DNA of 64,000 nt from Parietichytrium sp. I65-24A (GCA_012862575.1 BLSF01000070.1:1-64000), one strand, 5' to 3'; counted from the stretch's first letter, positions 52,701 to 61,954 are shown. Notes: generated by a model from the letters alone, not told the origin. Numbers and translations are program-made.

Positions 52701-53251
52701 CTTTGCACTCGGAAATCGAGGCTCTCAGGCATCGAGGCACAGAGAGTATTTCACCCAAAGATGCGAATTTTGGTTGCAGCGAAATGGAGCCCCGCGCTTC
52801 GACGCCTGAACACTCGGAGGCATCCAAGGGAACAGAGGGTTCCCATGAAAGAGATTCGAGCTTGGGAAAGACGGTAGCGCCAGAGAATGGCCAGGGAGGG
52901 ATGCCCTTACCATATCCTTTCCAGCGAATTGCTAAGCGTGATGGGCTTGCGAGCCAAAATCTTGAAAAGCACGTGGACGAGCTCGCTGCACTGTATCCTG
53001 AGATGCAACACGTGATAGCGCACGTTTTGTCGGACGAATTTGAGGTCTGCAGTCCAGTCCAGCGTGCAATGTACATTCGAAAGATGAAAGCTCGGGCCAG
53101 CGCAGAGCTTCGGATTGCTTGCGACCGGGCAAAGAAAACTGATCAGCTGTCGGAGCAGATTCGTGTGGCGCAGCAGCAGGTGTACGTGGCAAGCATGCTA
53201 GAGTCTTGGCGGCTGACGGTCCGAGGAATTCACGATCGGTTTGAGGTGTGA
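49781..53251 (+). CDS. Large helical protein of unknown family
   Basis: This 1,156-residue single-exon protein is mostly predicted helix, with no signal peptide and no obvious membrane segment. The first two thirds (to about 660) read like an alpha-solenoid, with repeated short amphipathic helices (for example ALNIAREFDLGEEALQICRD near 640). Residues about 665-945 are more polar. Residues about 975-1060 are acidic and Ser/Pro/Glu-rich and look disordered. The last 95 residues form a charged helical segment (VQRAMYIRKMKARASAEL). A nucleoporin or membrane-coat scaffold is possible from this layout, but I cannot recognise a family. The frame opens upstream at TTG; the ATG at 49781 is used. Its 3' end lies about 200 bases from the convergent eIF6. 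Confidence 0.72.
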   Translation: MTQDRATSTFWSYVGLGQLELAKAQATPQALETVRRILLTEGTVERRVAHGFQLHLTELAPSVSHVDWMLYTTAFEGGDPSVGLAASLGTAPVVEPTLSEQQSALKVYLEGSLMASTVLLDLGGELQKMVISNVGMRSANWLQQALVSAISDSELCAIYVLSEGLRGFWLLEACAIILGDCSALETLLSEIVTQCREDRAVSGLSEISFTLACLFKYRRIGSPELVVQRLTTYLRRMGYHNASHGGQDDSSPSVLRDETAEKGHIQIILRDWLDCGAVRDYLLSALCLDGKEHYQKEHFILRAIDFARSSAPDQFLKALKQGHTEFSRLAKIKPFAAFLALVRLDSADSHDLFERYSLAMELGPFSSRAPILSRTSSGASVSDVPGLVQRYCQQRFGWVMFCDWCQQHCGTAPGELLKWLENGQSLMSFVLGDSGMQRHIPLTPFPTIQGCEDEAFQTDFEMIRNACFVLAFQQELEGAARSAASTVDAFVASVTAWRLGPRDVLLVAEACFALFAAKISTISVQKQVSDAAESLLLATEKILDVAVRIGRTHMVVADSTDWVSLLSRVEKRSSDVRTRVFAAMLLSRNQSASDLYFLHTTEQSIVEFILFEDRRTFVAMSLEQRRFEQALNIAREFDLGEEALQICRDMETLHQSVHPASKESEVEPKARVEGEGLRGDMECSMLFDNQLFSCKLSVAQVEGLAQSPALQVVAERLSDLRRLHQSRGEDLSLSMSLTSLLTPFESQRLEADSTEGKRLELATTQVSSAENFAEQLETLLSQVATPSQWPYLSALKAHLRQASKFVADGAGSSGRTAFEVSRTNIQHTVAELFSDTLERPDSARSLAAEWGLDFERIVATAFERSIANSSKSRSAQRRNLDQLRRITLGSDAGNLKWRETESPLFVIGKYIVASNNVSESDFMDRVMAAACAKLSSEETPDSMCLRPVSKFLGILDDTMGDMVEPTPISPWEPSLHSEIEALRHRGTESISPKDANFGCSEMEPRASTPEHSEASKGTEGSHERDSSLGKTVAPENGQGGMPLPYPFQRIAKRDGLASQNLEKHVDELAALYPEMQHVIAHVLSDEFEVCSPVQRAMYIRKMKARASAELRIACDRAKKTDQLSEQIRVAQQQVYVASMLESWRLTVRGIHDRFEV

Positions 53252-53447
53252 TGGTAGCCGTCTCTTTTTCAACGAAAGAAAAGCTTGCGCAGAGCAGCAG
53301 AGCAAGAAATGAAAATAAATGAGGGGAGGCGAAAGTAGAAGAGGAAAACACGGAACACAAAAACCATCGATTTGCTCGTTTCTTTTTTGTTTTGTTTTTT
53401 CACTGAACAGAAAAAGCTGCAGACAGACAAGTATACATATCAGTTGT

Positions 53448-54203
53448 TTATGTCATGGTGTCGATCAAAGAGTTGCGAAGGTCTTTAGAAACAGCGGCCT
53501 GACCGCGAGCGCCAGAACCCATGCGCCCGTCGAGCTTGAATATTGACTCGACGACCGAAAGCTCTGTGGAAGTTGTGTCTAACCCGCAAAACGCAGCCCA
53601 GTCGTTGGCCACAAGGCCGGCCCCGAGTACGTCAGAGCCGCGGTTGACGGTGCCCGAGACAAGCGGTACCTGGAGCAACGAGGACAGCTCCTCGAGGTCC
53701 TCGGTGGTAGTCTTGGGGTGCACCATGCCCCCCTGGTTGGTGAAGACGCAGTACGACCCAACCAGCGCGTTGCCCGCAATAGTCTGCCTGAACACCTCCA
53801 CGCCCAGCACGTCCGCCACGATGTCTTCCGTCTCCCGGTCCAGGTCGGTGTGCACGAGCGCCACGTGATCGTTGGTTGCGATGCAGTTGCCGAGCGCCGA
53901 CAGCCTCTCCTCCACGCGCTGCACCACCACGCCGTCCGGCAGCGCGTTGCGGATGTGCAGGAGCTCCCTGTCCGAGCAGCTGTTGGGCAGCAGCAGGCCC
54001 TTGCGGTTGCCCACGCACACGCGGCCCACGAAGCGGCAGTCGGCGACGCTCGCGTGGATCACAGGGATGTGGTCCGCCAGCTCCGACTCGAACACGCTGT
54101 AAAAGTTCTCCGACGCGCCCTGGCACACTAGCGCGTACGCGTTCGTCAGCTTGGAGAACACGCCAATGTCATTGTTGTTCTCGAACTGCACGCGGTTCGC
54201 CAT
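53448..54203 (-). CDS. EIF6: Eukaryotic translation initiation factor 6
   Basis: This 251-residue protein matches eIF6/Tif6 over its whole length; the usual length is about 245. It binds the 60S subunit, prevents premature joining to 40S, and is needed for pre-60S maturation. Conserved stretches include [79 protein letters not shown] and [21 protein letters not shown]. These are five pentein-fold repeats. The C-terminal tail is short. The ATG start is unambiguous. A long CT microsatellite upstream reads as GA on the sense strand. It acts in the same 60S pathway as NOP2, at the other end of the window. Confidence 0.96.
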   Translation of the reverse strand: MANRVQFENNNDIGVFSKLTNAYALVCQGASENFYSVFESELADHIPVIHASVADCRFVGRVCVGNRKGLLLPNSCSDRELLHIRNALPDGVVVQRVEERLSALGNCIATNDHVALVHTDLDRETEDIVADVLGVEVFRQTIAGNALVGSYCVFTNQGGMVHPKTTTEDLEELSSLLQVPLVSGTVNRGSDVLGAGLVANDWAAFCGLDTTSTELSVVESIFKLDGRMGSGARGQAAVSKDLRNSLIDTMT

Positions 54204-54261
54204 CCTCCTCGACCTTCTTTCTTCTCTGTTCCCTCGCTGCGCCTTCTCCCTGCTATTATTT

Positions 54262-54262
<1 letters not shown>

Positions 54263-54314
<52 letters not shown>
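54263..54314 (+). repeat. (CT)n microsatellite before eIF6
   Basis: About 50 bases of CT repeat, interrupted once. It reads as a GA tract on the eIF6 coding strand, about 60-110 bases upstream of the ATG. Confidence 0.95.
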
Positions 54315-55130
54315 TGTTGGGGTCCTCGCGTACGCTATCCTTTCTGTCTTTGTTGTTTGTTTCTTTCTTTCTCACTTGGTTTCTTTTCCCCGCTGCCACA
54401 GCCAGTCCCTCGCTTGGCCCCGCCGCTACGGGTCGCTACCAAATTGGATAATAGTACTCCTCTCCCGCGATTCCCCGAGATGGTAGCGAAAGGGTAACGA
54501 TGTATAAGACTTAATAAGAGTGTCGTAGGAACGCGGAGTGGTAGCGAGGGTATTAGCGGCTGGCTATAATGAATGCCCAATCAATTCTCTATCAGCGCTG
54601 ACTGAGAACGAGAGTGCTGCTGAGTTTGCTCAGATGAGACTTGTGAATACTGGAACTGGACTGCGAGGAAAGATGCCATCTGCTGACATATGAGTGCTGA
54701 GTACTGAGTACTGGACAGCAGAAGCAAATGCAAGAAAGCTAAGCAGATGAAAAGGAGAACGAATAAAAGCGGTGATTGGTTGGCTGCGCGGCTGGGAAAC
54801 TTGAACCGCACGAGATGTTTCTTGATTCTTGCATTGATTTGCATTGGGCGGACCCACGGTAGCATCGCTCAGCGTCTATCGTCACGGTGAAGCCAAAGTG
54901 ACGTAACAGGCGTGTCTGGCGAACGCCTTTCGCGTCTTACGGGACTGGCGCTGCCTCGAAAGGAGAAGGTTCCCAGAATGGGTCCGACGGGTCTCATAGC
55001 CGTCAACGTAGCACAGGAGTGTTAAGAGGTGGATAAACGGGGGCTAATGCTCCTGCCCACTCTCCGAAGAAAGGACCGGAAACGCTTACCATTTCACGCT
55101 GACAGATAATTTGTTTGCGAACTCCGCCCT

Positions 55131-55190
55131 CACGCATCCTCACGCATCCTCACGCATCCTCACGCATCCTCACGCGTCCTCACGCTCACG
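55131..55190 (+). repeat. 10-base minisatellite (CACGCATCCT)n
   Basis: About six copies of the unit, the last two diverged. Confidence 0.95.
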
Positions 55191-55789
55191 ATTGAGTGAA
55201 TGCCAACTGACTGAGCGCACTTGGTTATTGCGAATGTGAACACGGGCGGATGTCCAACTTTCAAGTTGGCCCTGCGGTGCTTGAGTAGCTCTCCTTGCTG
55301 ATCAGCCATCGTCTGGTTTCCATGATTCATTGATGTTAATTGACGCGTTAAAATTGGTTTTAATTGACATCATAGTTAGTTCTCCCAAGCGTCGCTCCAA
55401 AGGGTTTTTGAGGAGGATGCCCAGTGCACCTATAAGAAAGGAAAAGGAGGAAGAGTCGTCGTGGCTGAAAGAACCCGGAACCAAAGAACCTCAAAGAGCC
55501 AGTAATTCAAGCAAAAGTCTGAGAGGAGAAATCTTTGGCATTCGTGGCGGAACCGAAAACTGTTCACTGCCACCTCGGAACCTCGGATTTTAAAGTTAAG
55601 CAAAACCGGGCTACCTGGGCGGGATGGTCTTTCACTAGGAGGCTCAGTCTCTGAATACTTTGTCATACTTGGTCTCGAGAATGATTTCTACACAGGAAGC
55701 TCCTGGACGTATTGATAACAGCCGAGCGTGACGCACTTTGATTTGAGCTTTTGCAAAATGCATGAACTTGAAACACTCCGACTAGGGCG

Positions 55790-55791
<2 letters not shown>

Positions 55792-55820
<29 letters not shown>
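55792..55820 (+). repeat. (CT)n microsatellite
   Basis: A perfect CT run in the spacer. On the strand of the dienoyl-CoA reductase it is pyrimidine-rich. Confidence 0.95.
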
Positions 55821-55825
<5 letters not shown>

Positions 55826-55868
55826 CTTTTTTTTCCTTGTCTTGTCTTCATTTCTCGTCTGAGACACG

Positions 55869-55880
55869 GTACTCGAGTAC
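55869..55880. other. GTAC palindrome (TCGA centre)
   Basis: A third perfect GTACTCGAGTAC, again in a divergent spacer. Confidence 0.6.
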
Positions 55881-56132
55881 TCTAGCTAGCTCTATCTACT
55901 CGCCTTTATCAGCACAACGTCCGGTAATATCAATCGAGACCTGTGTGCACTAAACATCGTGCTTACTTTAAGAGAACAGGCGGACTAGCTGAAGCATCGA
56001 TGTCGATTTCGATTTCTCTCTGACAGATTTCTTCCATAGCCAAGTGAGGGCAGTAATCATCAGTAATCATGATTATCAGTAATCACAGTAATCGATGATC
56101 ACAATGCTCATCACACGTTAAAGTTCGTTTTG

Positions 56133-56199
56133 AGTCGAAAGAGACGAAAGAGACGAAAGAGACGAAAGAGACAAAAGAGACGAAAGAGACAAAAGAGAC
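56133..56199 (+). repeat. 9-base purine tandem repeat (GAGACGAAA)n
   Basis: About seven copies of a nearly pure purine unit on the sense strand, 175-240 bases upstream of the dienoyl-CoA reductase ATG. Confidence 0.92.
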
Positions 56200-56373
56200 C
56201 GTGGCGCACTGAGAGGGCTCCAGGGTTCCAGGGCTCCAAGGCAGGCAAGGGCAGGTTGTTGTGGGAGTTGTGTGTTATCTGCTGTATTTGTGGTATTTGT
56301 GATATTTGTGGTACTTGTGGTACTTGTGGGAGTGGTGGGAGCTGCGGGGACGGTGGGAGAACTTGGGGCAGCG

Positions 56374-58545
56374 ATGGCTTCTTTCCCGCGGCTGTTCGAG
56401 CCGCTGGCGCTGAACGGCGGCCGCGTGACGCTGCGCAACCGCGTGCTGATGGGGTCCATGCACACTGGGCTGGAGGAGGTGTTGCGCAACGGGCGGCTGG
56501 AGGAGATGGCAGAGTACTTTGCGCAGCGCGCGCGCGGCCAGGTGGGCTTGTGCGTGACGGGCGGCGTGGCGCCCAACTCGGAGGGCAGGGTCAAGTTCTT
56601 GGCGGCCAAGATGTCCTCGAGCGAGGAGTCCCGGCGCCACGCGGTGGTGGCGGACGCGGTGCACCAGGCGGGCGGCAAGGTGTGCATGCAGATCCTGCAC
56701 GCAGGGCGGTATGCGTACCACCCGTGGCCGGTGGCGCCGTCCGCGCGGCGGTCGCCCATCTCCATCGCGTCGCCGTCGGCGCTGAGCGGCGCTGACGTGG
56801 AGCGCACGATCGAGGACTTTGTGAGGTGCGCGGAGCTCGCGGCCCAGGCGGGCTACGATGGCGTGGAGGTGATGGGCAGCGAGGGCTACCTGATCAACCA
56901 GTTTATCACGCAGGAGGTCAACCGCAGGACGGACGAATGGGGCGGCTCGCTGCAGAACCGCATCCGGCTGCCCGTGGAGATCGTCCGCCGAACGCGCGCC
57001 GCGCTCGGCCCAGACTTCATCATCATCTACCGCCTCAGCATGCTGGACCTCGTGCGCGGCGGCTCAGACTGGGAAGAGGTGCAGGTTCTCGCGCGCGCCG
57101 TGGAGGATGCTGGCGCGTCCATCATCAACACCGGCATCGGCTGGCACGAAGCGCGCGTGCCCACCATTGCCACAGCCGTGCCAAGGGCTGGCTACGCCTA
57201 CGTCACCAAGAAACTCAAGGGCACCGTGGACATACCGCTCTGCACTACCAACCGCATCAATATGCCTTCTGTTGCGGAGCAGGTGCTAGCCGACGGGTAT
57301 GCCGACATGGTCAGCATGGCGCGACCCTTCCTGGCGGACCCCGAGTTCATGCTGAAGGCCAAGGAGGGCCGCGTGGACGAGATTAATACCTGCATCGGCT
57401 GCAACCAGGCCTGCTTGGACCACGTCTTCCAGGCCAAGCGCGCATCGTGCCTGGTCAACCCTGCCGCCGGGTACGAGACGGAGCTCGCTTTGCACCCGGC
57501 CACGCCAGAGCAGAAAGAGGCAATCAAGATCGCGGTGGTCGGCGGCGGACCCGCAGGACTCGCCTGCGCCGTGTCCTGCGCCAAGCGCGGCTTTTCCACC
57601 ACACTCTTCGAGAAGACATCCGAGTTTGGGGGCCAGTTCAACCTTGCCAAGCGCGTGCCTGGCAAAGAGGAATTCTTCGAGACATTGAGGTACTTTAGCA
57701 AGCAGCTCAAGCTCAACAAGGTTGACGTGCGACTCAACACTTTCGCCGATCGAGGGACGCTGGAGGAGGGGGGATACACCCACGTAGTCTTGGCGTCGGG
57801 AGTCGTGCCCCGCCGGATTAAGCTGCAGGGTATCGACCACCCCAAAGTAGTCGGCTACACGGACGTGCTTTCCGGGTCTGTGCAAGTCGGCGAAAAGGTC
57901 GCCATCATTGGCGCTGGCGGGATCGGCTTTGACGTGGCCGAATTTGTGTCAGACAAGCTGGGCAAGCTCACCGAGTCTGCGCCAGAACCAAAAATGGCCG
58001 ACGCTCAAGCCATCGAGCGCTTTTCCAAGGAGTGGGGCATCGATACCTCTCTCTCTTCTCGCGGAGGGCTCCTGGCCGAGGATGAGGCTCAGGCACAGGA
58101 GAACAAAGCTGTCCGCAAGGTTTACCTCCTGCAGCGTAGCAAAGGCAAAGTTGGCGGAAATTTGGGCAAGACGACAGGCTGGATAAAGCGTACTCAGCTC
58201 AAGCATCGCGGGGTGGAGATGATGCACTCGGTTACTTACGAGAAGGTAGATGATCAGGGGTTGCACATTACTTACAAAGGGAAGAAGGTTGTCTTAGACG
58301 TGGATCATGTGATCATCTGCGCAGGACAAGAGTCCAACAAAGACTTGTGGGAAGGTAAGCCGGACTCTGTAAAGTACTTTCTCATAGGGGGTGCGGAAAA
58401 GGCTGCTGAAGTGGATGCCAAGAGAGCATTCGACCAAGGCACTCGCCTTGCTGCGCGAATTGAGAGCGCGAAAACTGGGGATGTCTTCAATCAACCAGAG
58501 ACATTGATGTCCAAAGCCTATGGTCTCGCGCTCAAGTTTCTGTAA
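56374..58545 (+). CDS. Bacterial-type 2,4-dienoyl-CoA reductase (FadH-like)
   Basis: This 723-residue enzyme reduces 2,4-dienoyl-CoA with NADPH in the oxidation of polyunsaturated fatty acids. The order is an FMN-binding TIM barrel (about 1-330), a 4Fe-4S cluster at C340, C343, C347 and C359, and an FAD/NADPH domain with VVGGGPAG (388-395) and a second GAGGIGFD loop. The catalytic Tyr and His of E. coli FadH (Y166, H252) align with Y172 and H258. It is about 50 residues longer than the bacterial enzyme, partly through an insertion near 575-620. No SKL-type peroxisomal signal or clear presequence is seen. The ATG at 56374 gives the expected N-terminus; an upstream GTG would add a spurious hydrophobic segment encoded by a TTTGTGGTA-like repeat. 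Other members of the family act on enones, so substrate is inferred. Confidence 0.9.
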   Translation: MASFPRLFEPLALNGGRVTLRNRVLMGSMHTGLEEVLRNGRLEEMAEYFAQRARGQVGLCVTGGVAPNSEGRVKFLAAKMSSSEESRRHAVVADAVHQAGGKVCMQILHAGRYAYHPWPVAPSARRSPISIASPSALSGADVERTIEDFVRCAELAAQAGYDGVEVMGSEGYLINQFITQEVNRRTDEWGGSLQNRIRLPVEIVRRTRAALGPDFIIIYRLSMLDLVRGGSDWEEVQVLARAVEDAGASIINTGIGWHEARVPTIATAVPRAGYAYVTKKLKGTVDIPLCTTNRINMPSVAEQVLADGYADMVSMARPFLADPEFMLKAKEGRVDEINTCIGCNQACLDHVFQAKRASCLVNPAAGYETELALHPATPEQKEAIKIAVVGGGPAGLACAVSCAKRGFSTTLFEKTSEFGGQFNLAKRVPGKEEFFETLRYFSKQLKLNKVDVRLNTFADRGTLEEGGYTHVVLASGVVPRRIKLQGIDHPKVVGYTDVLSGSVQVGEKVAIIGAGGIGFDVAEFVSDKLGKLTESAPEPKMADAQAIERFSKEWGIDTSLSSRGGLLAEDEAQAQENKAVRKVYLLQRSKGKVGGNLGKTTGWIKRTQLKHRGVEMMHSVTYEKVDDQGLHITYKGKKVVLDVDHVIICAGQESNKDLWEGKPDSVKYFLIGGAEKAAEVDAKRAFDQGTRLAARIESAKTGDVFNQPETLMSKAYGLALKFL

Positions 58546-58926
58546 AAGATGTGTGTTCGCTATGTGGGTGCTGCCGGGCCTTTGGAAACAAAATTTAAGC
58601 GAGAGAGCTTTAAATTAGCAGTAGTAAAGAAAGTCATAACATTTGGTCAAGTCAAGTCAACTTTGTTGTCATTTTGAATCTGTCTTTTCTGTCTGCGGAT
58701 CTGGAGACCTGTTTTAATTTGACAGTGTTAAAAAAAATAATAATAATAATAAAAGGAGGATCGCTATGCATATATTGTTCTCAGTGGGCTCGGCTCGAAT
58801 ATATGAAGATCTGCGTGAGTAAATTAAATATTTGGCCAATCGAAATTACACTGCAAGTACTCCAGCGTCTGACTTTGACGACCGCGGCGAAGAAGAGCAG
58901 TGTGAATTGTACATCTCGCAGTGCTC
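58546..58926. other. Convergent spacer
   Basis: This 381-base AT-rich spacer includes an (ATA)n run near 58737-58752. No gene is seen. Confidence 0.5.
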
Positions 58927-59751
58927 CTACCAAGCAATCTCTTTCTCTTCACCAAAGAATTTGCCAGTGTGGAAATCGTCACCGCAAATGGCCAACATGT
59001 ATGGCGTTCTGGCGCCGCTCTCGGCTGTCTTTATTCCCTGTCCGGATGTCATGTCAGTGTTGCAATACCCAGGGCAGGCACTATTGATGCGCATTTCTGG
59101 ATGTTCACGGGCAAGAACTCTCGTGTAAGCGATCAGACTAGCCTTGGAAAAACCGTAGCATGTAGACGGCCACTTGCTCATTTTCTCCTTATCGCCACTG
59201 GACACATCTTCAATGAAGGTTTTGACGGTGCTTTTCAACTCATCAATGCTAAGGGTGTCGCTCGTATACTTGGCCTTTAGTTCGTCAGAGAGAATGTCAA
59301 GGCGACCAGCTCTGCTGCACATGTTGACGATCCGCGGGTGCTCGGACTTGCTCAAAAGCGGGAGAAGTGCGTCGATGACGTTGACGGTTCCGAAAAAGTT
59401 GACGCGGTTCGTTGGTTCTGCCTGCTCCTCAAAAGGAGTCGAGTCTGCCGCTTTGAAGGCGATTGCAGCGTTGTTCACCAGGATGTCAATCTTGCCAAAG
59501 TCTTTCTCCATCAGAGCCTTAAAGCTCTGGATGCTGTCCATGTTGTCAATGTCCAGCGAAAGATACTTTACGGACTTGAGATCCGCGCTCTCCAGCTCCT
59601 TGACCGCCTTCTCGCCGCGCTCCTTGTCTCTAGCGGCGAGAATCGTCACGTCATTGGGGGACGCCGCTTCCGCCAACTTTTTCACAATCTCCAGCCCAAT
59701 ACCTTTGTTCCCGCCGGTGACCACGGCAACTCGTCCAATGCTTGCGGCCAT
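58927..59751 (-). CDS. Short-chain dehydrogenase/reductase, carbonyl reductase-like
   Basis: This 274-residue NADPH-dependent SDR is closest in wording to carbonyl reductase 1 (CBR1), which reduces ketones and quinones. The cofactor motif TGGNKGIG lies at 12-19 and NNAA at 93-96. The catalytic Ser is S146 (MCSRAG) and the YxxxK pair is Y199/K203 in CYGFSK. The 40 residues before Tyr199 form the insertion typical of CBR1, and a PGYCNTDMT segment follows. The length is that of CBR1 (277). No targeting signal is seen. The gene converges on the dienoyl-CoA reductase, but a shared pathway is not implied. Confidence 0.9.
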   Translation of the reverse strand: MAASIGRVAVVTGGNKGIGLEIVKKLAEAASPNDVTILAARDKERGEKAVKELESADLKSVKYLSLDIDNMDSIQSFKALMEKDFGKIDILVNNAAIAFKAADSTPFEEQAEPTNRVNFFGTVNVIDALLPLLSKSEHPRIVNMCSRAGRLDILSDELKAKYTSDTLSIDELKSTVKTFIEDVSSGDKEKMSKWPSTCYGFSKASLIAYTRVLAREHPEMRINSACPGYCNTDMTSGQGIKTAESGARTPYMLAICGDDFHTGKFFGEEKEIAW

Positions 59752-60048
59752 TCTCGCCCACGCGCGTTGCTGACTGCGAATCAGCGCCTGTCCTCTGCGT
59801 CAAGGTCTATCTATCTCCAAACCAGCTCTCAGAACCTCAGAGTTGCGAGTCTGCCGCTCTGCCTCATCGCCATTGGCAAGGCTTTTAAGATTCACAGTCA
59901 GAGCAGTGCGCACTCGTAGAGTATCCGGTGATGTGTGGGTACGTACGCCCGACCAAGACAAAGACTCGGACACCTTGCCTATGTTTCAAAGGCTTTTAAT
60001 TAACTGATGTGCAGTCCGTCGGCCATTCTCTGTTCCCTCTTCCGTCTC

Positions 60049-60084
60049 GCTTTGCTTTGCTTTGCTTTGCTTTGCTTTGCTTTT
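60049..60084 (+). repeat. (TTTGC)7 pentanucleotide repeat
   Basis: A perfect pentamer run about 300 bases upstream of the SDR ATG. It reads as GCAAA on the SDR coding strand. Confidence 0.95.
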
Positions 60085-60768
60085 TGGCCCTCTCGCTCTT
60101 CCGCTCTCGTGGGTCTCTTTGGCTTTTTCGGTTTCCAGAATCGAGCTCCTTTCGCTCAATCTCAGCCAATCTCCCGATGAAAATATCTGAGTAGGCTTGG
60201 TAGTCTTATTTAGTCTTCGAGGTATTCGTGGTAGTCTTATGTAGTCTTCACAAAATCCAGGCGTTCCTCAAGGTTGGAACCATTGCAGCAATGGAACGAT
60301 CAACGATGGAAAGGACCAGGTAGCCGAGGCGCCCGCACGCGAACCCGATTTTGGCGAGGTCGGTTCCTCTGTTTGTCTGCTTCCCAAGAAAGACTGCTCA
60401 ACGTGAAAGAACTTGAACGAATAGCGAACTACTAGCATGGTCTTTTGCGGCTCTCTCCTATGTGTGTGATTACGATCTGACCACAATGTGCTGCTACGAC
60501 TCGCGGTCTCAGAGACTTGGCGTTCTTGTATGATTGCATGATTGCCACTGCTACGATCCGGGTAGATCAGGGTGTTACAAAGTAGGAATGCAATCTGTCT
60601 TCGTCTCGTGTCGCAGCGCTTCCAGTGTACGAAAGAGGGGTGGTGATGAAACTTTGGTTTCAAGCGTGCATATCTTCAGAGAGCTGATACCGCAAGACCG
60701 CAGTGAGGATGCTGTCGGCGGCCGCCATACGTGAGAGAGACTCGCCTGGCTCTCCCGGAGGCTGAAAT

Positions 60769-60841
60769 TGACATTTACATCGACATCGACAGCGACATCG
60801 ACACCGACACCGACATCGACATCGAGAGCGACACCGACATG
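60769..60841 (+). repeat. GACATC-type hexanucleotide repeat
   Basis: About twelve units of GACATC with GACACC and GACAGC variants. It is translatable in several frames as Asp/Ile- or Thr/Ser-rich peptide, but nothing supports a gene. Confidence 0.9.
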
Positions 60842-61551
60842 GCGGCGTTTCATTTTTATACATTGTTGCCATGCCCACACTCGATCGCTCCAGAGCTTTC
60901 GACATGGTCGTTTCCTCCACGATAAAAGTCTTCACCCAGGAACGTGTGCTTCGACATGACTAATCGAGCGAGTGCGCACGCACACACACTTGTGCCTCGT
61001 CTCGACTTGGCAGCATTCGGCAGACCAGTCTCACCTTCTCCGGTGTCGGCACGTGGCATGGCGGGACCAGAGACCAATTGCAGAGCATTTTGCTCACAAT
61101 TTCGGCCCAGAGTGATCCGTAATGATTAAGACAATGCCTCTTATTTTCATGAAAAAAAATTTCTGCTCTGCTTTTTATTTTTCAGACACTTCTCCTTCAA
61201 GCTCTCCAGATTTCAAGGTACAAAAGTTAGGGAGTTCAAGTTCAATTTATCATCAACGCACAAATCTCACCCCCGAACTCCAGACCCAGCGCATTATCTG
61301 TGCCAAACCACCCTTCCCAGCCGCGTCTTGTAACAGCCGTCCTGCGCCAGGTAACGGATCAACCGCTGCCTAATGTTCCACCCAGCGCAAACCCTACAAC
61401 ACCCGTGAATTCACCACTCATATTTCATCATTCCATTCATCTGAACAGAGAGAGACCAGAACGAGAACGAGAACAAGAACTTCTTCCCTCGCCTAGCCCT
61501 CGCCTAGCCCTCTCCTACCCGCCCGGCTACCTCCCTCTCCACCTCTCCTCC

Positions 61552-61583
61552 GTCTCTCTCTCTCTCTCTCAATCTATCTCTCT
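61552..61583 (+). repeat. (CT)n microsatellite
   Basis: A CT run upstream of the LYED-repeat gene, on its sense strand. Confidence 0.9.
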
Positions 61584-61801
61584 GTGCACGCGCGAGCGGT
61601 CGGTAGGTGCGTGCGCTGGTCTTTGGCGCGCTCGTGAGGTTGCCCACGTTGCCAAGACGCGCGAGGCAAACAGACACAGGGCATCACAGGGCACAGGCGT
61701 AGGCGTAGGCGTAAACGTAAGTAAGCGCAAGTAAGCGCGTTCGGAGAGCGCAAAGAGCACATGCTGCTGCCGAAGCGCGACGAAGGACGAAGGGACTGAT
61801 C

Positions 61802-61837
61802 ATTGGGCATTGGGCATTGGGCATTGGGCATTGGGCA
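61802..61837 (+). repeat. (GGGCATT)n, G-quadruplex-prone
   Basis: Five copies of a 7-base unit give five GGG runs with 4-base loops on the sense strand. This meets the canonical quadruplex pattern. Confidence 0.9.
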
Positions 61838-61851
61838 CCGAGGGTGAAGAA

Positions 61852-61881
61852 CTGAGGACTGAGGACTGAGGACTGAGGACT
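61852..61881 (+). repeat. (GAGGACT)4
   Basis: Four copies of a 7-base unit between two G-quadruplex-prone arrays. Confidence 0.9.
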
Positions 61882-61898
61882 TGGGTAAGACTCGGAAT

Positions 61899-61954
61899 TG
61901 GGAAACTGGGAAACTGGGGAACTGGGGAACTTGGGAACTGAGGAACTGGGGACT
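61899..61954 (+). repeat. (GGGAAACT)n, G-quadruplex-prone
   Basis: Degenerate 7- to 8-base units give GGG or GGGG runs with 4- to 5-base loops between 61900 and 61935. They lie about 60-110 bases before the start codon, on the sense strand. Confidence 0.85.

Larger units (their letters stand above)
54204..56373. other. 2.2 kb divergent spacer with several tandem repeats
   Basis: This lies between eIF6 (-) and the dienoyl-CoA reductase (+). It holds two CT microsatellites, a 10-base minisatellite at 55131, a GTAC palindrome at 55869, a 9-base purine repeat at 56133 and a degenerate TGTGGTATT-type repeat at 56282-56335. No gene is seen. Confidence 0.5.

Noticed and set aside
56272-56373. Hydrophobic Val/Phe-rich extension of the dienoyl-CoA reductase
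   Set aside because: It begins at GTG and is only a translated TTTGTGGTA-like repeat. The ATG at 56374 gives the family's normal N-terminus.
60731-60925. Asp/Ile-rich peptide encoded by the GACATC repeat
   Set aside because: It is a tandem hexamer repeat, translatable in several frames, without conserved flanks.
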